Positions 50,735 to 60,517 of a DNA stretch of 64,000 bases are shown here, in pieces. Each line of letters opens with the position of its first letter. The first letter of the stretch is position 1. Location of the stretch: contig NC_090771.1 in assembly GCF_001761485.1 (NCBI RefSeq), forward strand, positions 1,860,001 through 1,924,000, read 5' to 3'. The notes under the pieces were generated by a model. It was given only the letters and a program-made list of their open reading frames with translations. It was not told where the DNA came from and made no database searches. The DNA is from Yarrowia lipolytica. Taxonomy: Eukaryota > Ascomycota > Dipodascomycetes > Dipodascales. Position numbers and translations under genes: made by a program.

Positions 50735-52044
50735 TTTGGGTGCGGCAAAGTTGATTTTCAGGCCGCCTAGTGTGAGCACTTTGAGAGGGTAGAAGGGGGA
50801 CGGGGGTCGGGCAGGAGAGCGATGCAAAGGCGAAAAAGGGCGCTATTATATAGATTGTATATATAGGGCTTCTTTTTCACGTAGCAACAATGGAGGTTGG
50901 TGGGGAGTGTGGAGGGAGGTTATCCTGAATTAGAGTGATTAACTAGATTATGTGCGTGGGAGATGCTTGTTTTGGTTGAAATGGTGGTTGTGCAAATATT
51001 AGTTAGCTAACGAAATATGGACTTAACACAGCGCAACAGAAGGGTGGAGAAGAGCAGCAACTTCATAGGATCCATTTTTGGAAGGGGCTGAGAGTTATTA
51101 TCTGTTCGAAGACCCCTGCTCTTTGGTCAACCCTTCCTACAAGTAGTGTCGTAACATGCTACCTGGTATCTCTCAGTCTCACTTACCAAATAAGGCTTGC
51201 TCTGGATCAATACACTTTGAGTTTTACCCTGGAAGTGACGGTTGAGCTGTGAATAATTTCAGTTCGTTAAATTATGTAATCGAGAAGACAAGGAGGCGTG
51301 GGTATTATTATTGAAAGTAAAATAAAGACATTACAGTATGTACGTGTCGCTCGAAACGGGCCTCTCTGCCGATAAAACGAGTTTACAACACCAGTACATA
51401 CTCGTAGTTCTGGTCCTGTCAATAACTGACAACTATAACATTCTTTTGCCAGCCAGCACATGATACGCGTTCATGTAGTAAATCCACTAATGCAACGTCG
51501 AAAGTAAGAGGTTGGGGATGGACATGTCAAGCGCGTCGTGGTTCTACACTCGTAGGTGGAGAAACATGAGCTGAAATGAGATGTCTTATCTGACCTTGAG
51601 GTGTACACCCAAAGACAACGAGACCCTTCATTATATACAAGTACAAGTACAGTACACACACCTTTAATATTTACTTGTATAAAGTATTGCAGCGGCAACC
51701 ATACTTACAAGTCACCGGTCCTTGTACAGGTACAATATGATGACTGGTTGTAGTACATGTGTGTACAGTATGTAGTTGTATAGTAGCTCTGACTAAAACA
51801 GAAACCACGAGGTTACACTCATTGGCTCACCCTGCGGAGGAGTAGAAGTACTGTATATACCACGTGTGAATCAATTAAAAACTAAAAGCTCCATATACTG
51901 TAGTCCCAGATCCGTGTCCAACTGCATTTTACGACTGCAAGTCCGAAACTACTGCATGGCACATCACTGGCGTGTGGCGATCCAGACCATCAGCTCAGTG
52001 CAACGCAACCTAAAACTACACTATCGAAACTGCTTAATGACATC
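50735..52044. other. Divergent spacer between DPP1 and MRE11
   Basis: This 1.31-kb region contains TATATATAGGGC-type sequence near 50860-50870 serving DPP1. Overlapping TACAAGTA words occur at 51636-51649, further GTACAGTA/TACTTGTA words at 51650-51780, and a TATATAC-CACGTG element at about 51854-51866 upstream of MRE11. No structured RNA was recognised. Confidence 0.4.
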
Positions 52045-54150
52045 ATGACGACAAGAGGACCTGACACGATCCGCATCCTCATCACCACGGACAACCATGT
52101 GGGCTACAACGAGCAGGATCCCATTCGCGGCGACGATTCATGGAAGACGTTTCACGAGATCATGGGTCTAGCCAGAACCGAGGATGTTGACATGGTACTG
52201 CAAGCAGGAGACTTGTTCCACATCAACAAGCCCAGCAGGAAGTCCATGTACCAGGTGATCCGATCATTGCGAATGAATTGCTACGGAGAACGGCCCTGTG
52301 AATTGGAACTGCTCAGTGACCCCACACTGGCGCTGGATCAAACCTTCAATCATCTCAACTACGAGGATCCCAACATCAACGTCTCGGTGCCGGTATTTGC
52401 TATTTCAGGCAACCACGACGACTCTGGAGGAGACGCAATGCTGTGCCCCAACGACGTTCTCGCTGCCACGGGACTTATCAACCATTTCGGTAGAGTAACT
52501 CAGAACGATCAGATCACAGTCACTCCTCTGTTGTTTAGAAAAGGCTCTACCAACCTCGCATTATACGGACTGGCCAACGTCAGAGACGAACGGCTATTTC
52601 GAACCTTTGCATCTGGAAATGTCGAATTTCTGCGCCCTCAAGATGACCAGGCGTGGTTCTCTTTGCTGGCTGTTCACCAGAACAGGGCCTCACATACAGA
52701 GACATCTTATTTGCCAGGAAACTTCTTGCCCCAGTTTCTCAACATGATAATTTGGGGTCATGAGCATGAATGCATTGAGGTTCCGGAGGAGAACCCGGAA
52801 AAAGGCTTCCACGTCTTGCAGGCAGGGTCGTCTGTGGCAACCTCTCTTTGTGAAGGAGAAGCAAAGCCCAAATACGCATTTATCCTATGCATCACTGGAA
52901 CCACATACGAGCTTGAGAAGATCCGTCTCAAGACAGTGAGGCCCTTCGTGATGAAAGAGGTGGCCTTGAGTAACTCTGGAATCGCACCAGGGAGAGAGGC
53001 ATGGATTGAAATCTCCAAATACCTTAGCATGGAAATTGATGGGATGATTGAGAAGGCCAATTCCGAATGGTTGGCTGAACATGGACTTGCTGAAGAAGAT
53101 GTTGGGGCTGGAGCTGGAGTCACCCCACCGCTACCCTTAATTCGCCTGCGTGTCGAGTACTCTGGAGGATACGAAGTCGAGAACCCGCGACGATTCTCCA
53201 ACAGATATGTGGGCAGGGTAGCCAACATCAATGATGTGGTTCAGTTCTACAAGAAGAAAGCTCGAGATACGACAGGCTCTGCTGCTACACAGCAGGACTT
53301 GAGAAAGGCTGTATCGCGTACAGCTGATCGTCAGGTTCTGGATAATCTGAAGGTCCAAACCCTGGTAGAAGAGATTCTGGGCAAGGAAGCACTATGTTTG
53401 CTTCCAGAGAACGGACTGGGCGAAGCAGTGGCTTCTTTCGTCGACAAGAACGACAAGAACGCCGTCAAGGCTTTCGTCGACGGATCTCTCAAGTTCCAGG
53501 TGGCAGAACTACTCAAAATCAATGACTTGGACGAAGAAAGTCTCTTGACGCATATGGGTTCTGCCAAGACAAAAGGTAGAGAGGCTGTTCGAGCTGGCTC
53601 TCTTGTGTCTGTCAGAGAAGATACACCTGATAAACGCGCCCACAGCACCCTATCATCAGACGGCGAGTTCGAAACTGCACCTACTACCACAGCCACAAGA
53701 GGCCGGGGACGGGGACGAGGTAGTGCTACAAGAGGCACTACAAGAGGGCGAGGACGAGGAGCTCGTGGAGGAGCTCACAGCACAAGAGCTAGTGCCCGTA
53801 AACCGGCTATTAGCAAGGCCACAATCATCGATTCCGACAACGAAGTTTCTGACTCTCAATCAGATCACGCTGTTCCAGATGATGATAGTGACATCAGCCT
53901 AGTGTTGGACAGCGACGAGGAGGAAGAGGTCATGCCCGTCAAGCGTTCATCCAGAAGAGCAGCCGTACTTGAAGATCAATCGCCTAAGACCACGACGAGA
54001 TCTACTAGATCAGCTTCAAAGGTGGCACCTAAGACAGCATCCAGACCTGCATCTAAGGCAACTCCAGCTACAAAGCCTGCAGCCAAACCCACATCCTCTA
54101 CTAGTAACCAGACAATATCTCTTCTTGACGACGACGACGGTTTCGATTAG
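52045..54150 (+). CDS. MRE11: Double-strand-break repair nuclease Mre11
   Basis: Nuclease of the Mre11-Rad50-Nbs1/Xrs2 complex for break sensing, end resection, meiosis and telomere care. The 701-residue protein has the calcineurin-like phosphodiesterase motifs in order: TTDNHVGY (Asp16, His18), QAGDLFHINKPSR, AISGNHDDSGG, LAVHQNRASH and IIWGHEHECIE. Together these bind two Mn ions. The Mre11 DNA-binding cap follows (about 300-430, VRPFVMKEVALSN, RVEYSGGYEVENPRRFSNRYVGRVAN). The C-terminus has RGRGRGRGSATRG-type GAR repeats, an acidic patch and a Lys/Pro/Ala/Ser-rich end. All catalytic residues are intact. Confidence 0.97.
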   Translation: MTTRGPDTIRILITTDNHVGYNEQDPIRGDDSWKTFHEIMGLARTEDVDMVLQAGDLFHINKPSRKSMYQVIRSLRMNCYGERPCELELLSDPTLALDQTFNHLNYEDPNINVSVPVFAISGNHDDSGGDAMLCPNDVLAATGLINHFGRVTQNDQITVTPLLFRKGSTNLALYGLANVRDERLFRTFASGNVEFLRPQDDQAWFSLLAVHQNRASHTETSYLPGNFLPQFLNMIIWGHEHECIEVPEENPEKGFHVLQAGSSVATSLCEGEAKPKYAFILCITGTTYELEKIRLKTVRPFVMKEVALSNSGIAPGREAWIEISKYLSMEIDGMIEKANSEWLAEHGLAEEDVGAGAGVTPPLPLIRLRVEYSGGYEVENPRRFSNRYVGRVANINDVVQFYKKKARDTTGSAATQQDLRKAVSRTADRQVLDNLKVQTLVEEILGKEALCLLPENGLGEAVASFVDKNDKNAVKAFVDGSLKFQVAELLKINDLDEESLLTHMGSAKTKGREAVRAGSLVSVREDTPDKRAHSTLSSDGEFETAPTTTATRGRGRGRGSATRGTTRGRGRGARGGAHSTRASARKPAISKATIIDSDNEVSDSQSDHAVPDDDSDISLVLDSDEEEEVMPVKRSSRRAAVLEDQSPKTTTRSTRSASKVAPKTASRPASKATPATKPAAKPTSSTSNQTISLLDDDDGFD

Positions 54151-54299
54151 CTCATATAATTTATTAATCAATTGATCCTAACATTCATCAATAATTATGT
54201 CTTTCTATCACCAGTAAGCACAATTTGCAGCATCAGGTAGGGTTACCCATGCAAAGGGTTAGGGCGAAAAATAGAGTTGCAGAATTTTTTTTCGGGCAA

Positions 54300-54307
54300 T
54301 ATATAAA
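54300..54307 (+). promoter_or_regulatory. TATA box of the U1 snRNA gene
   Basis: TATATAAA lies 34-27 bp before the first base of the U1 transcript, the expected spacing for a TATA-driven snRNA promoter. Confidence 0.7.
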
Positions 54308-54333
54308 CCCCTTTGCACCCACTTTTGAACAGC

Positions 54334-54488
54334 ATACTTACCTTAGGCAAATTTCTGGCGATCAAGTCGGCCAGGATTTCGGACTAGAGGTTGGCATTGC
54401 ACAGCGCCGACGTTCTGGACTGTCGTCTACGGACGGGGCCTATAATTTTTGATTTCTTCCCTTCCGAAAATTTATTTGGAAGGGATCC
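54334..54488 (+). ncRNA. U1 spliceosomal snRNA
   Basis: The transcript starts with ATACTTACCT, which pairs with 5' splice sites. TAGGC (54344-54348) pairs with GCCTA (54438-54442) to close the multi-branch core. Stem-loop I has the loop GATCAAGTCG (54360-54369), matching the U1-70K site GAUCAYGAAG, on a stem AAATTTCTGGC/GCCAGGATTT. Stem-loop II is GTTGGC/GCCGAC (54390-54411) with loop ATTGCACAGC, matching the U1A site AUUGCAC. Stem III is CGTC-TACG-GACG. The Sm site AATTTTTG lies at 54444-54451. A terminal hairpin CCCTTCC/GGAAGGG (54459-54484) ends the RNA. At about 155 nt it is close to the metazoan size and much shorter than the 568-nt S. cerevisiae U1. The 3' end is approximate. Confidence 0.95.
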
Positions 54489-54665
54489 AAGTATGCTCCA
54501 GAAAGGTGTGTCATATCATTATTTTATGTATCTATCTGCTGATAGTGCTTTTGCTTTGTCTGCTACTGGCGGGCTAGTGAAAGAGTTATTGGGAGATACT
54601 GTATCGTACGAAGCACAGTAGTACTTGTAATAATCTTATCTATTGTCTAATGTTTTGTGGCTGGC

Positions 54666-55322
54666 TTACAGCTTGCTTTCTCCCTCAGTAGGCTTCTTGA
54701 ACTTGAAGACAGGTGCTCCGTTGTGGGCCTTGCCGTGCTCCAGGGATACGCACAGTCGTCCCTGCTGGTCAAAGATCTGACCAAGGTGATGATGCAATCT
54801 CATGCCTCGAGAAGGAGTGCTGCACTTCAGAGTATAGGTCTTACCAAGTTCCAGAGCCCGCAGATAGGTTGTGTTGAGAGATCGAGAAACACCGCACCAG
54901 TCTCCAATGTGCAGCATCAGGTGGCCAAAAATCTCATCTTTCTGGTCCTCAGTAAGGCTCTTAAAGACCATACCCTCCTCAGGCTCGTCCTCGGTCGCAT
55001 CGTAGAAGATGGGGATGGTCTTCCACACTCGCACATCGCAGTAGTTGGCCATGGTGGTCATGTTGTCCAGAAGAGACGTGACAGCACCTCCATGCATGGA
55101 TCCGAGATCATTGAGAATGTCGTCGGTGATGGTGAACTCAAAGGTAACCTCCGTGTAGCCCTTGTGGTCGTCCGTGGCGCTCACGGGCTTGCATCGGTTG
55201 TAGAGTAGGTCATCCCACGATCCATAAGGCAGTGTCTTTCGAACGGTGGTGAATCGGTCGTCCCAGAACTTGAATCGCTCCAGGGCGGAAGGGAAGTACT
55301 TGGATCGTTCGACGGTAGGCAT
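54666..55322 (-). CDS. Hotdog-fold thioesterase (PaaI/ACOT13-like)
   Basis: Predicted acyl-CoA thioesterase of 218 residues that hydrolyses acyl-CoA to free acid and CoA. The hotdog core with the PaaI-type signature is DLGSMHGGAVTSLLDNMTTMA (shown as DLGSMHGGAVTSLLDN and MTTMA; about residues 92-112), where the HGG loop and following helix hold the active site. SLNTTYLRALELGKTYTLKC is the long beta strand pair near the C-terminus. An N-terminal segment of about 60 residues and an inserted loop at about 120-150 (ATEDEPEEGMVFKS) make it longer than bacterial PaaI (about 140). There is no obvious targeting signal. Substrate unknown. Confidence 0.85.
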   Translation of the reverse strand: MPTVERSKYFPSALERFKFWDDRFTTVRKTLPYGSWDDLLYNRCKPVSATDDHKGYTEVTFEFTITDDILNDLGSMHGGAVTSLLDNMTTMANYCDVRVWKTIPIFYDATEDEPEEGMVFKSLTEDQKDEIFGHLMLHIGDWCGVSRSLNTTYLRALELGKTYTLKCSTPSRGMRLHHHLGQIFDQQGRLCVSLEHGKAHNGAPVFKFKKPTEGESKL

Positions 55323-56167
55323 GGTGTGTTAATCTGTGAGTATTCTGGTTATCTCATGTGGGAAGAAAGATATTTATATACATCGCACATCTCTGTCTTC
55401 ATGTATCGTGCTCAAATAAACCTCGGCCAAATAGCGTTATTCCTACAATTGTAGCACTGCTCCAACGATTATGCGCCTGTGAGGTAGACAGCATATTGCT
55501 AGATGACATTCCAGGACCTATTTAGAAGTGGATAAACACCTTATTATAGGTCTAACATCCCATGTATGTTGAAATTGTGGTGTTGTATTTTGAAAACATC
55601 GACTCACGCCCATAAATTTCACTAAATCTGACATCCTCAAGATTGTCAATGGAAGCCGCAACCATTCAAGGTTAGAGTTGTGTCGATCACTCCGGCTTTA
55701 GCGGTTAGTAGCCCCAGTTCAAACCGGATAAAACCGGCTTGGATGCTCTCTAGAATATTTCAAGGATGTAAATGATGACAATCGAGAAGATTTCCATGTT
55801 GCCATGCATTCTAAAGGTCACATACACGTACCAGGCGGCTCTCGGGAGGCTATCCCATACACATGTGAAAAACCTGCATGACAATCTAGTACCATTTGCA
55901 GCCATGGTAATAACGGCATTAGCACTCCTTGTTACCCCGGATTTCCAATATCTGAATCACAAGGAAGTACGATGCAGTTTTCTTCAAAGTACCGGTACAA
56001 TCACATGTAGTAAAGGTGGTGTCTTAGGCTATCAATACAACCGGCGCCTTAGTGCGACCTCATTTTTCACTGCTCTGTATGTCTACAAGTTTATACGAAA
56101 AGACACTCATCGTGCGTAGCATGCTCGTCTACCCACAGCAGTAACACTCTATGCATGCATTAATTAG
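55323..56167. other. Spacer between the thioesterase and UBP12
   Basis: This 845-bp spacer holds the thioesterase promoter and the UBP12 3' flank. An open frame of 115 codons at 55772-56119 has no recognised domain. CCGG-flanked sequence near 55692-55736 (TCCGGCTTTAGCGG, AAACCGGATAAAACCGGCTT) is repetitive but not tRNA-like. Confidence 0.4.
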
Positions 56168-59100
56168 CTAAATATCATCAATAATTATCACCTCGTCGTC
56201 CTTCTCTTCTCTTCCTTCCTCCGTGTCAACCACCTTTGGCTCAGAATAAACACTGGAATGCATATCTGAATCTCCAGGAGTTGGCAAATCTGAAGCCATG
56301 TTGTCCTCCTCATCCGATGACGACAGTGTCAGCGAAGCCGCCTCCCATGGGATCCCGCCCACAGACGACGGAGGCTCGGTGGCATCCGCAGAGCTCTGAG
56401 GAGACGGGCCCAAAACAGATCCGGAGCCAGGGTAGGCCGGAGGGTTGCCCAAGGGAGACTCAGGAGACACAACCATGTTACCACGAAACTTGAGCCGAGG
56501 AGCAACAGAGCTGCTGCTGCTACCAAAGGGTCCCGAGGACGAGCCAGAAGAGTAACTGGACGCACTGCTAGTAGAGCCACCACCACTGCCGCCGCTACTA
56601 CGCGTGTTGGAGCTGCTACCCCCGACGAGCTTGCCCTCGACAGAGGCCACGAACGACGAGTAGACAGACAGGTCGTTCTCACCGCGCTTGGCAACAAGAT
56701 CTCGAAGAATCTCGTGAGTCTTTGTGTCAGTTGCATCACCAGAGGCAGTAGGAATTCGACGCTTGTAGAACAACAGATAGGCATTGGCTGTAACCAGCTG
56801 GTTCTCGGAAATAGGAGACACACTGCTATCGTTGTAATGGTACCACTTACCATCGACAAAGTTTTTGGCAAAAGCAGTGTAATGTCCACCTCCTAGACCC
56901 CCCATGTGGTTGTCAACTCCAATAAGATCATAGATGAGGGGAGAGTCCGAAGCCTTGGCCTCTCCAACTCGCTCAGTTAGATCCAGACCCTCAATAGGGA
57001 AATGAACCACCTCAGAGATCTTGTCTCGGAAGTTTCTGCTGCTTGAAAACCGTTTGAGATGAATCACCAGAATCTCAGGGCACTTCCACAGCTCAATTTT
57101 CTTGGTAGCCTGTCGGAAGTCCTTGCAAACAGGACAGTACCAAAGATCATCATCGGAGAGTACCTCAGAGGCAGAAAAGAGATCCAAACACTCACTGAGA
57201 TCAATACCTTGATTAGATTTATCTGCTCGAGCAGCTCTGACAGCCTCCAACTTTGGATCAACCTTAGTTTCAAGAGAAGTGGCCAGAGAGTCGTAGTCAT
57301 GAAGGTATTTGGCAGCCGTGTCTCCTTGCCAATCACAAACAATACCTTCAGTATGGGTGACAAAATGGCTAGGAGCGGGAGGAGAGGGTAGAGAAGCATG
57401 TCCGTCAACGGAGGGTGCTGCAACCACTGCAGTCGCACCACTATCAACAGCATCGGGCAGTTCCGAACAGTTCGACTCAGAAGGAGTCACAGAAGAACCA
57501 GTAGACTCAACCAGAGACTTGTAAGCCTCGTCATCAGAGATATCCACCACACTCTCAATAGCAGCAGGCTCCTCAGCCACAACTGGAGGCTCAGTCACAT
57601 CTTCCTCAGCTGCTTCTTCAGCAGCAGTCTCCACTTCTGCCTGGTCTCCTTCATTCTCGTCCTCCATCTTGACATCCTCCTTGTCTGGGGTGTTCAGACT
57701 AGCGTCAATCTCAATCACGTCAGGCTCAGAAGACTCGCTGGCATCAAGACGGGACGACATGGGGAAGATTCGATCAGCGTTGAGCATCGACAATCCGCCC
57801 AGAGGGATATCGTTGGTTCGGGGAGTCACATAGTTGACATCAAAAGCGAGTTCCTCCAACACAGCCCACTCCTCAACACTTCGACAAAGTTGGAAGTACC
57901 GCTTGTAGATGAGATTGGTGACTAAGCTAAAGTCACGAGCCTCTCCGTCTGTGACAGTGATGAAGAACGGAATCGACAGAAACTGGGAGTTACGCCGAGC
58001 ATAGGAAGACAGGGGCTGCTCTTCCGTGTCAGTGTATTCCAGCCGATTGAAAACCGGAACAATGAACTTCGCTGGCTCCAGATCGTGATGATACGACCAC
58101 ATTTCGTCGGCAGAAAGACCCGTCTCATACACCACCACTGTGTCGTTCCCAGGAATAAGTTCGGAAACGGAGCTGGTTTCATCCCTGGAAATGTGTCTGA
58201 AGAACTGCGACATGTACACCTCAGAGAACATGAGAGATTCTGGGTTTACATTCTCACCGGCCTTTGATGCCACCAACTGCCGAAGCTCCTGGAACCGAGA
58301 GTGCTTCTTCAGCTCAATAGGAATAATGCACGGCTGTTGGGAGGTGTCATAAGGTACAAAAATGAAATCCTTCGACCACGAGTCGTCCACCGGAAGAGGC
58401 AAAGTGAGATCTGAGAAGGGGTCAAAGGTAATCGAGGCCTGCTGTGAGACAGGGCATACAACCGTCGACTTGTACATGCCAGTGAACAGGTCGAGGATTG
58501 GCGAATCATTTCGCAATCGATGCACATCCCACGACTCCACAGCCACTCGAGCCACCTCCAAGGGATCTCCAGCCCGCTCAGGGTCCAGCTCGGGCTTTGT
58601 AGTGGCTGGTTTTTGAAGAATTCGGTTGAGATCTTCATGCAGTGAGTCCAGCAGGTAGGCGAGGAACTCTTGCGAGTCCTGCTGCCCGTAGCCAGCAAAC
58701 TGGGGCCCGTACTCTCCTACAATGGACTTGAACTGCCGAGGAGCATATGTGCTTGACTTGTCGAGATAGACACGTCGCACAAGTTCAGCAAATGCCAAGG
58801 CCACATCACCGTTCTTACCAATCGGGTTGTCCTTGTTGATTTCGGACTCGTAATAGCCCGACAAGAAGTACTCCACAACCTCAGGTACATGAACCAGACA
58901 CTGTAGCGCTGAGTTCATGTAGCATGTGTTACCGAGGTTGCTGAGACCGGTGGTACCCATTGTGGGTCCAGCCGTGAGACTGTCCTCAATATATCCACGG
59001 GCCTCCTTTGCTGAGATGATCAGGTTAGGAGTCAGTTTATCGGTTGTGTAAGGGCTCTGAAGACGCACCTTTTGCATGCGCTTGAAGGTAGCGAGATCAA

Positions 59101-60517
59101 CGGGTCCGTCCAGCGCTTCAGATGTGGCGTAGACTCGCAGATCACCTCTGATGTCGAGCTGGTCGGAGATTTCTTGATTCAGACGCGACAGCTCAATCTC
59201 CGACACCTGAATTGTAGGCAGACGCGATTGCCGGTCTCCTGATTCCCAATCCAGGGTGCGTTTCTGGCGCAACTGAGCCAGTGTGAATTCAGGCGGGTAG
59301 AGCTCCAGACGGGGCGGATCAGCGATGTAGAATCGCTTAATCACAGGTGAGTCTGTGTCAAGCAAACGCCACTCGTCCAGCAGGCTATAGAAGCGCACCG
59401 GTACTGTGTCAAAGTCATCTCCGGTGAACCCCGGCTTGAGCCGCATGGTATGGGGGTCGCATATATCTGTCTGATCGAGTTGATCTGGAGGCATGAAGTC
59501 CTGGTCGGGCGGTAGGACATTGAATTCGGCCTCCACGTCGTCTCCGATGATCCCCACAGCGCTGGCAAAGTTGTCGAGAAGGCCCTTCTTGAACAGAACC
59601 ACCTCCTCTCCCGCCACGGGGGAGGCGCGGAACTGGGGCCACTTTTGCCACAGCAGGGCAATGATGAAGGTGCGTTGGGCCATGGTGGCATTGTGGGGCT
59701 GGTATAGCAAGTCCTGGATCGCAGGAGGCAACTGGAGCTCCAACTGTTGCTCTGCAGAGAGGTCCGCCGCGTGGTGGGAGTCCGCCACGTGATCCATGGT
59801 CGCCGTGGTGGTATTATTACTGTATAATCGCAGATGCTCTGTCAGCGAGTCTAGCGGGAAGTGTGGCGACGAATAAACTTCGGGTGTATCTGCTTCTGAT
59901 GGTGTTGTGATTGACCATCCCTCTATGACCTGGGGCGTGTGGATGAGAGATGCGATTCGTGAATGTACCACAGAGCTGCGTGCTGTTAAGGGGGGTGATG
60001 AGCTGGTGGTTTCGTGGTCTCCAATACGTGCTGTTGGTGTTGTGGTGGTGATTGGCGTTGTTCTGTTTGGGGCGTCGTTTAAATTGGCACAATTATTGTT
60101 AGCCTCCCAGTGACCCTCACATTCGTGTCTCGATTGCCTCATGTGCTGCAGGTGGGAACTCCCAACGGGCTGGGATGTGGCCTCGTCAAACTGAGGAACC
60201 CTGTAGCTGGGCACTGGAGGCAGCTGCTTTATACTGCGTTGTAGCGCGTATCCCTCGGGGCTCTGGGACCGGCTACATTCCTGCTTCAAAATGACACTGG
60301 GGAGAATGGCCGGTGATGTCAGAATGTCGTTCAGGACATGAATCTTGGAACTGCTACCATTGGAGGTTGGAGACTGGGCGTTGGTTTGAACAGAGTCGCG
60401 GTCGAGAGAGAGCTCGGGCACAGAGTTGTTTTCGTGGGTGTACATAGCATTCCCGCTGGTGCAGAGATGGTGAAAGAGATAAAAAGCACATATATGAGAG
60501 ACCACTTGTAAGTCCAT
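56168..60517 (-). CDS. UBP12: Ubiquitin-specific protease Ubp12 (USP4/15-like)
   Basis: Cysteine deubiquitinase of up to 1449 residues. The first 260 residues are low complexity. An N-terminal DUSP-like domain (about 275-400, WQKWPQFRASPVAGEEVVLF) and a ubiquitin-like region follow. The catalytic USP domain is split by a long insert: the Cys box GLSNLGNTCYMNSALQC (Cys532) and QQDSQEFLAYLLD on one side, the His box GGGHYTAFAKN (His1212) and WYHYNDSSVSPI on the other. The insert (about 700-1110) includes an acidic stretch. The Ser/Gly-rich tail is also unstructured. The layout matches budding yeast Ubp12 (1254 residues). The true start may be one of several downstream Mets, such as MYTHENN at residue 25. 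The gene is divergent from the carboxylase gene. Confidence 0.93.
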   Translation of the reverse strand: MDLQVVSHICAFYLFHHLCTSGNAMYTHENNSVPELSLDRDSVQTNAQSPTSNGSSSKIHVLNDILTSPAILPSVILKQECSRSQSPEGYALQRSIKQLPPVPSYRVPQFDEATSQPVGSSHLQHMRQSRHECEGHWEANNNCANLNDAPNRTTPITTTTPTARIGDHETTSSSPPLTARSSVVHSRIASLIHTPQVIEGWSITTPSEADTPEVYSSPHFPLDSLTEHLRLYSNNTTTATMDHVADSHHAADLSAEQQLELQLPPAIQDLLYQPHNATMAQRTFIIALLWQKWPQFRASPVAGEEVVLFKKGLLDNFASAVGIIGDDVEAEFNVLPPDQDFMPPDQLDQTDICDPHTMRLKPGFTGDDFDTVPVRFYSLLDEWRLLDTDSPVIKRFYIADPPRLELYPPEFTLAQLRQKRTLDWESGDRQSRLPTIQVSEIELSRLNQEISDQLDIRGDLRVYATSEALDGPVDLATFKRMQKVRLQSPYTTDKLTPNLIISAKEARGYIEDSLTAGPTMGTTGLSNLGNTCYMNSALQCLVHVPEVVEYFLSGYYESEINKDNPIGKNGDVALAFAELVRRVYLDKSSTYAPRQFKSIVGEYGPQFAGYGQQDSQEFLAYLLDSLHEDLNRILQKPATTKPELDPERAGDPLEVARVAVESWDVHRLRNDSPILDLFTGMYKSTVVCPVSQQASITFDPFSDLTLPLPVDDSWSKDFIFVPYDTSQQPCIIPIELKKHSRFQELRQLVASKAGENVNPESLMFSEVYMSQFFRHISRDETSSVSELIPGNDTVVVYETGLSADEMWSYHHDLEPAKFIVPVFNRLEYTDTEEQPLSSYARRNSQFLSIPFFITVTDGEARDFSLVTNLIYKRYFQLCRSVEEWAVLEELAFDVNYVTPRTNDIPLGGLSMLNADRIFPMSSRLDASESSEPDVIEIDASLNTPDKEDVKMEDENEGDQAEVETAAEEAAEEDVTEPPVVAEEPAAIESVVDISDDEAYKSLVESTGSSVTPSESNCSELPDAVDSGATAVVAAPSVDGHASLPSPPAPSHFVTHTEGIVCDWQGDTAAKYLHDYDSLATSLETKVDPKLEAVRAARADKSNQGIDLSECLDLFSASEVLSDDDLWYCPVCKDFRQATKKIELWKCPEILVIHLKRFSSSRNFRDKISEVVHFPIEGLDLTERVGEAKASDSPLIYDLIGVDNHMGGLGGGHYTAFAKNFVDGKWYHYNDSSVSPISENQLVTANAYLLFYKRRIPTASGDATDTKTHEILRDLVAKRGENDLSVYSSFVASVEGKLVGGSSSNTRSSGGSGGGSTSSASSYSSGSSSGPFGSSSSSVAPRLKFRGNMVVSPESPLGNPPAYPGSGSVLGPSPQSSADATEPPSSVGGIPWEAASLTLSSSDEEDNMASDLPTPGDSDMHSSVYSEPKVVDTEEGREEKDDEVIIIDDI

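Noticed and set aside
55772-56119. 115-codon open frame between the thioesterase and UBP12
   Set aside because: It has no domain or signal, a composition like spacer sequence and no promoter context. It may be chance.
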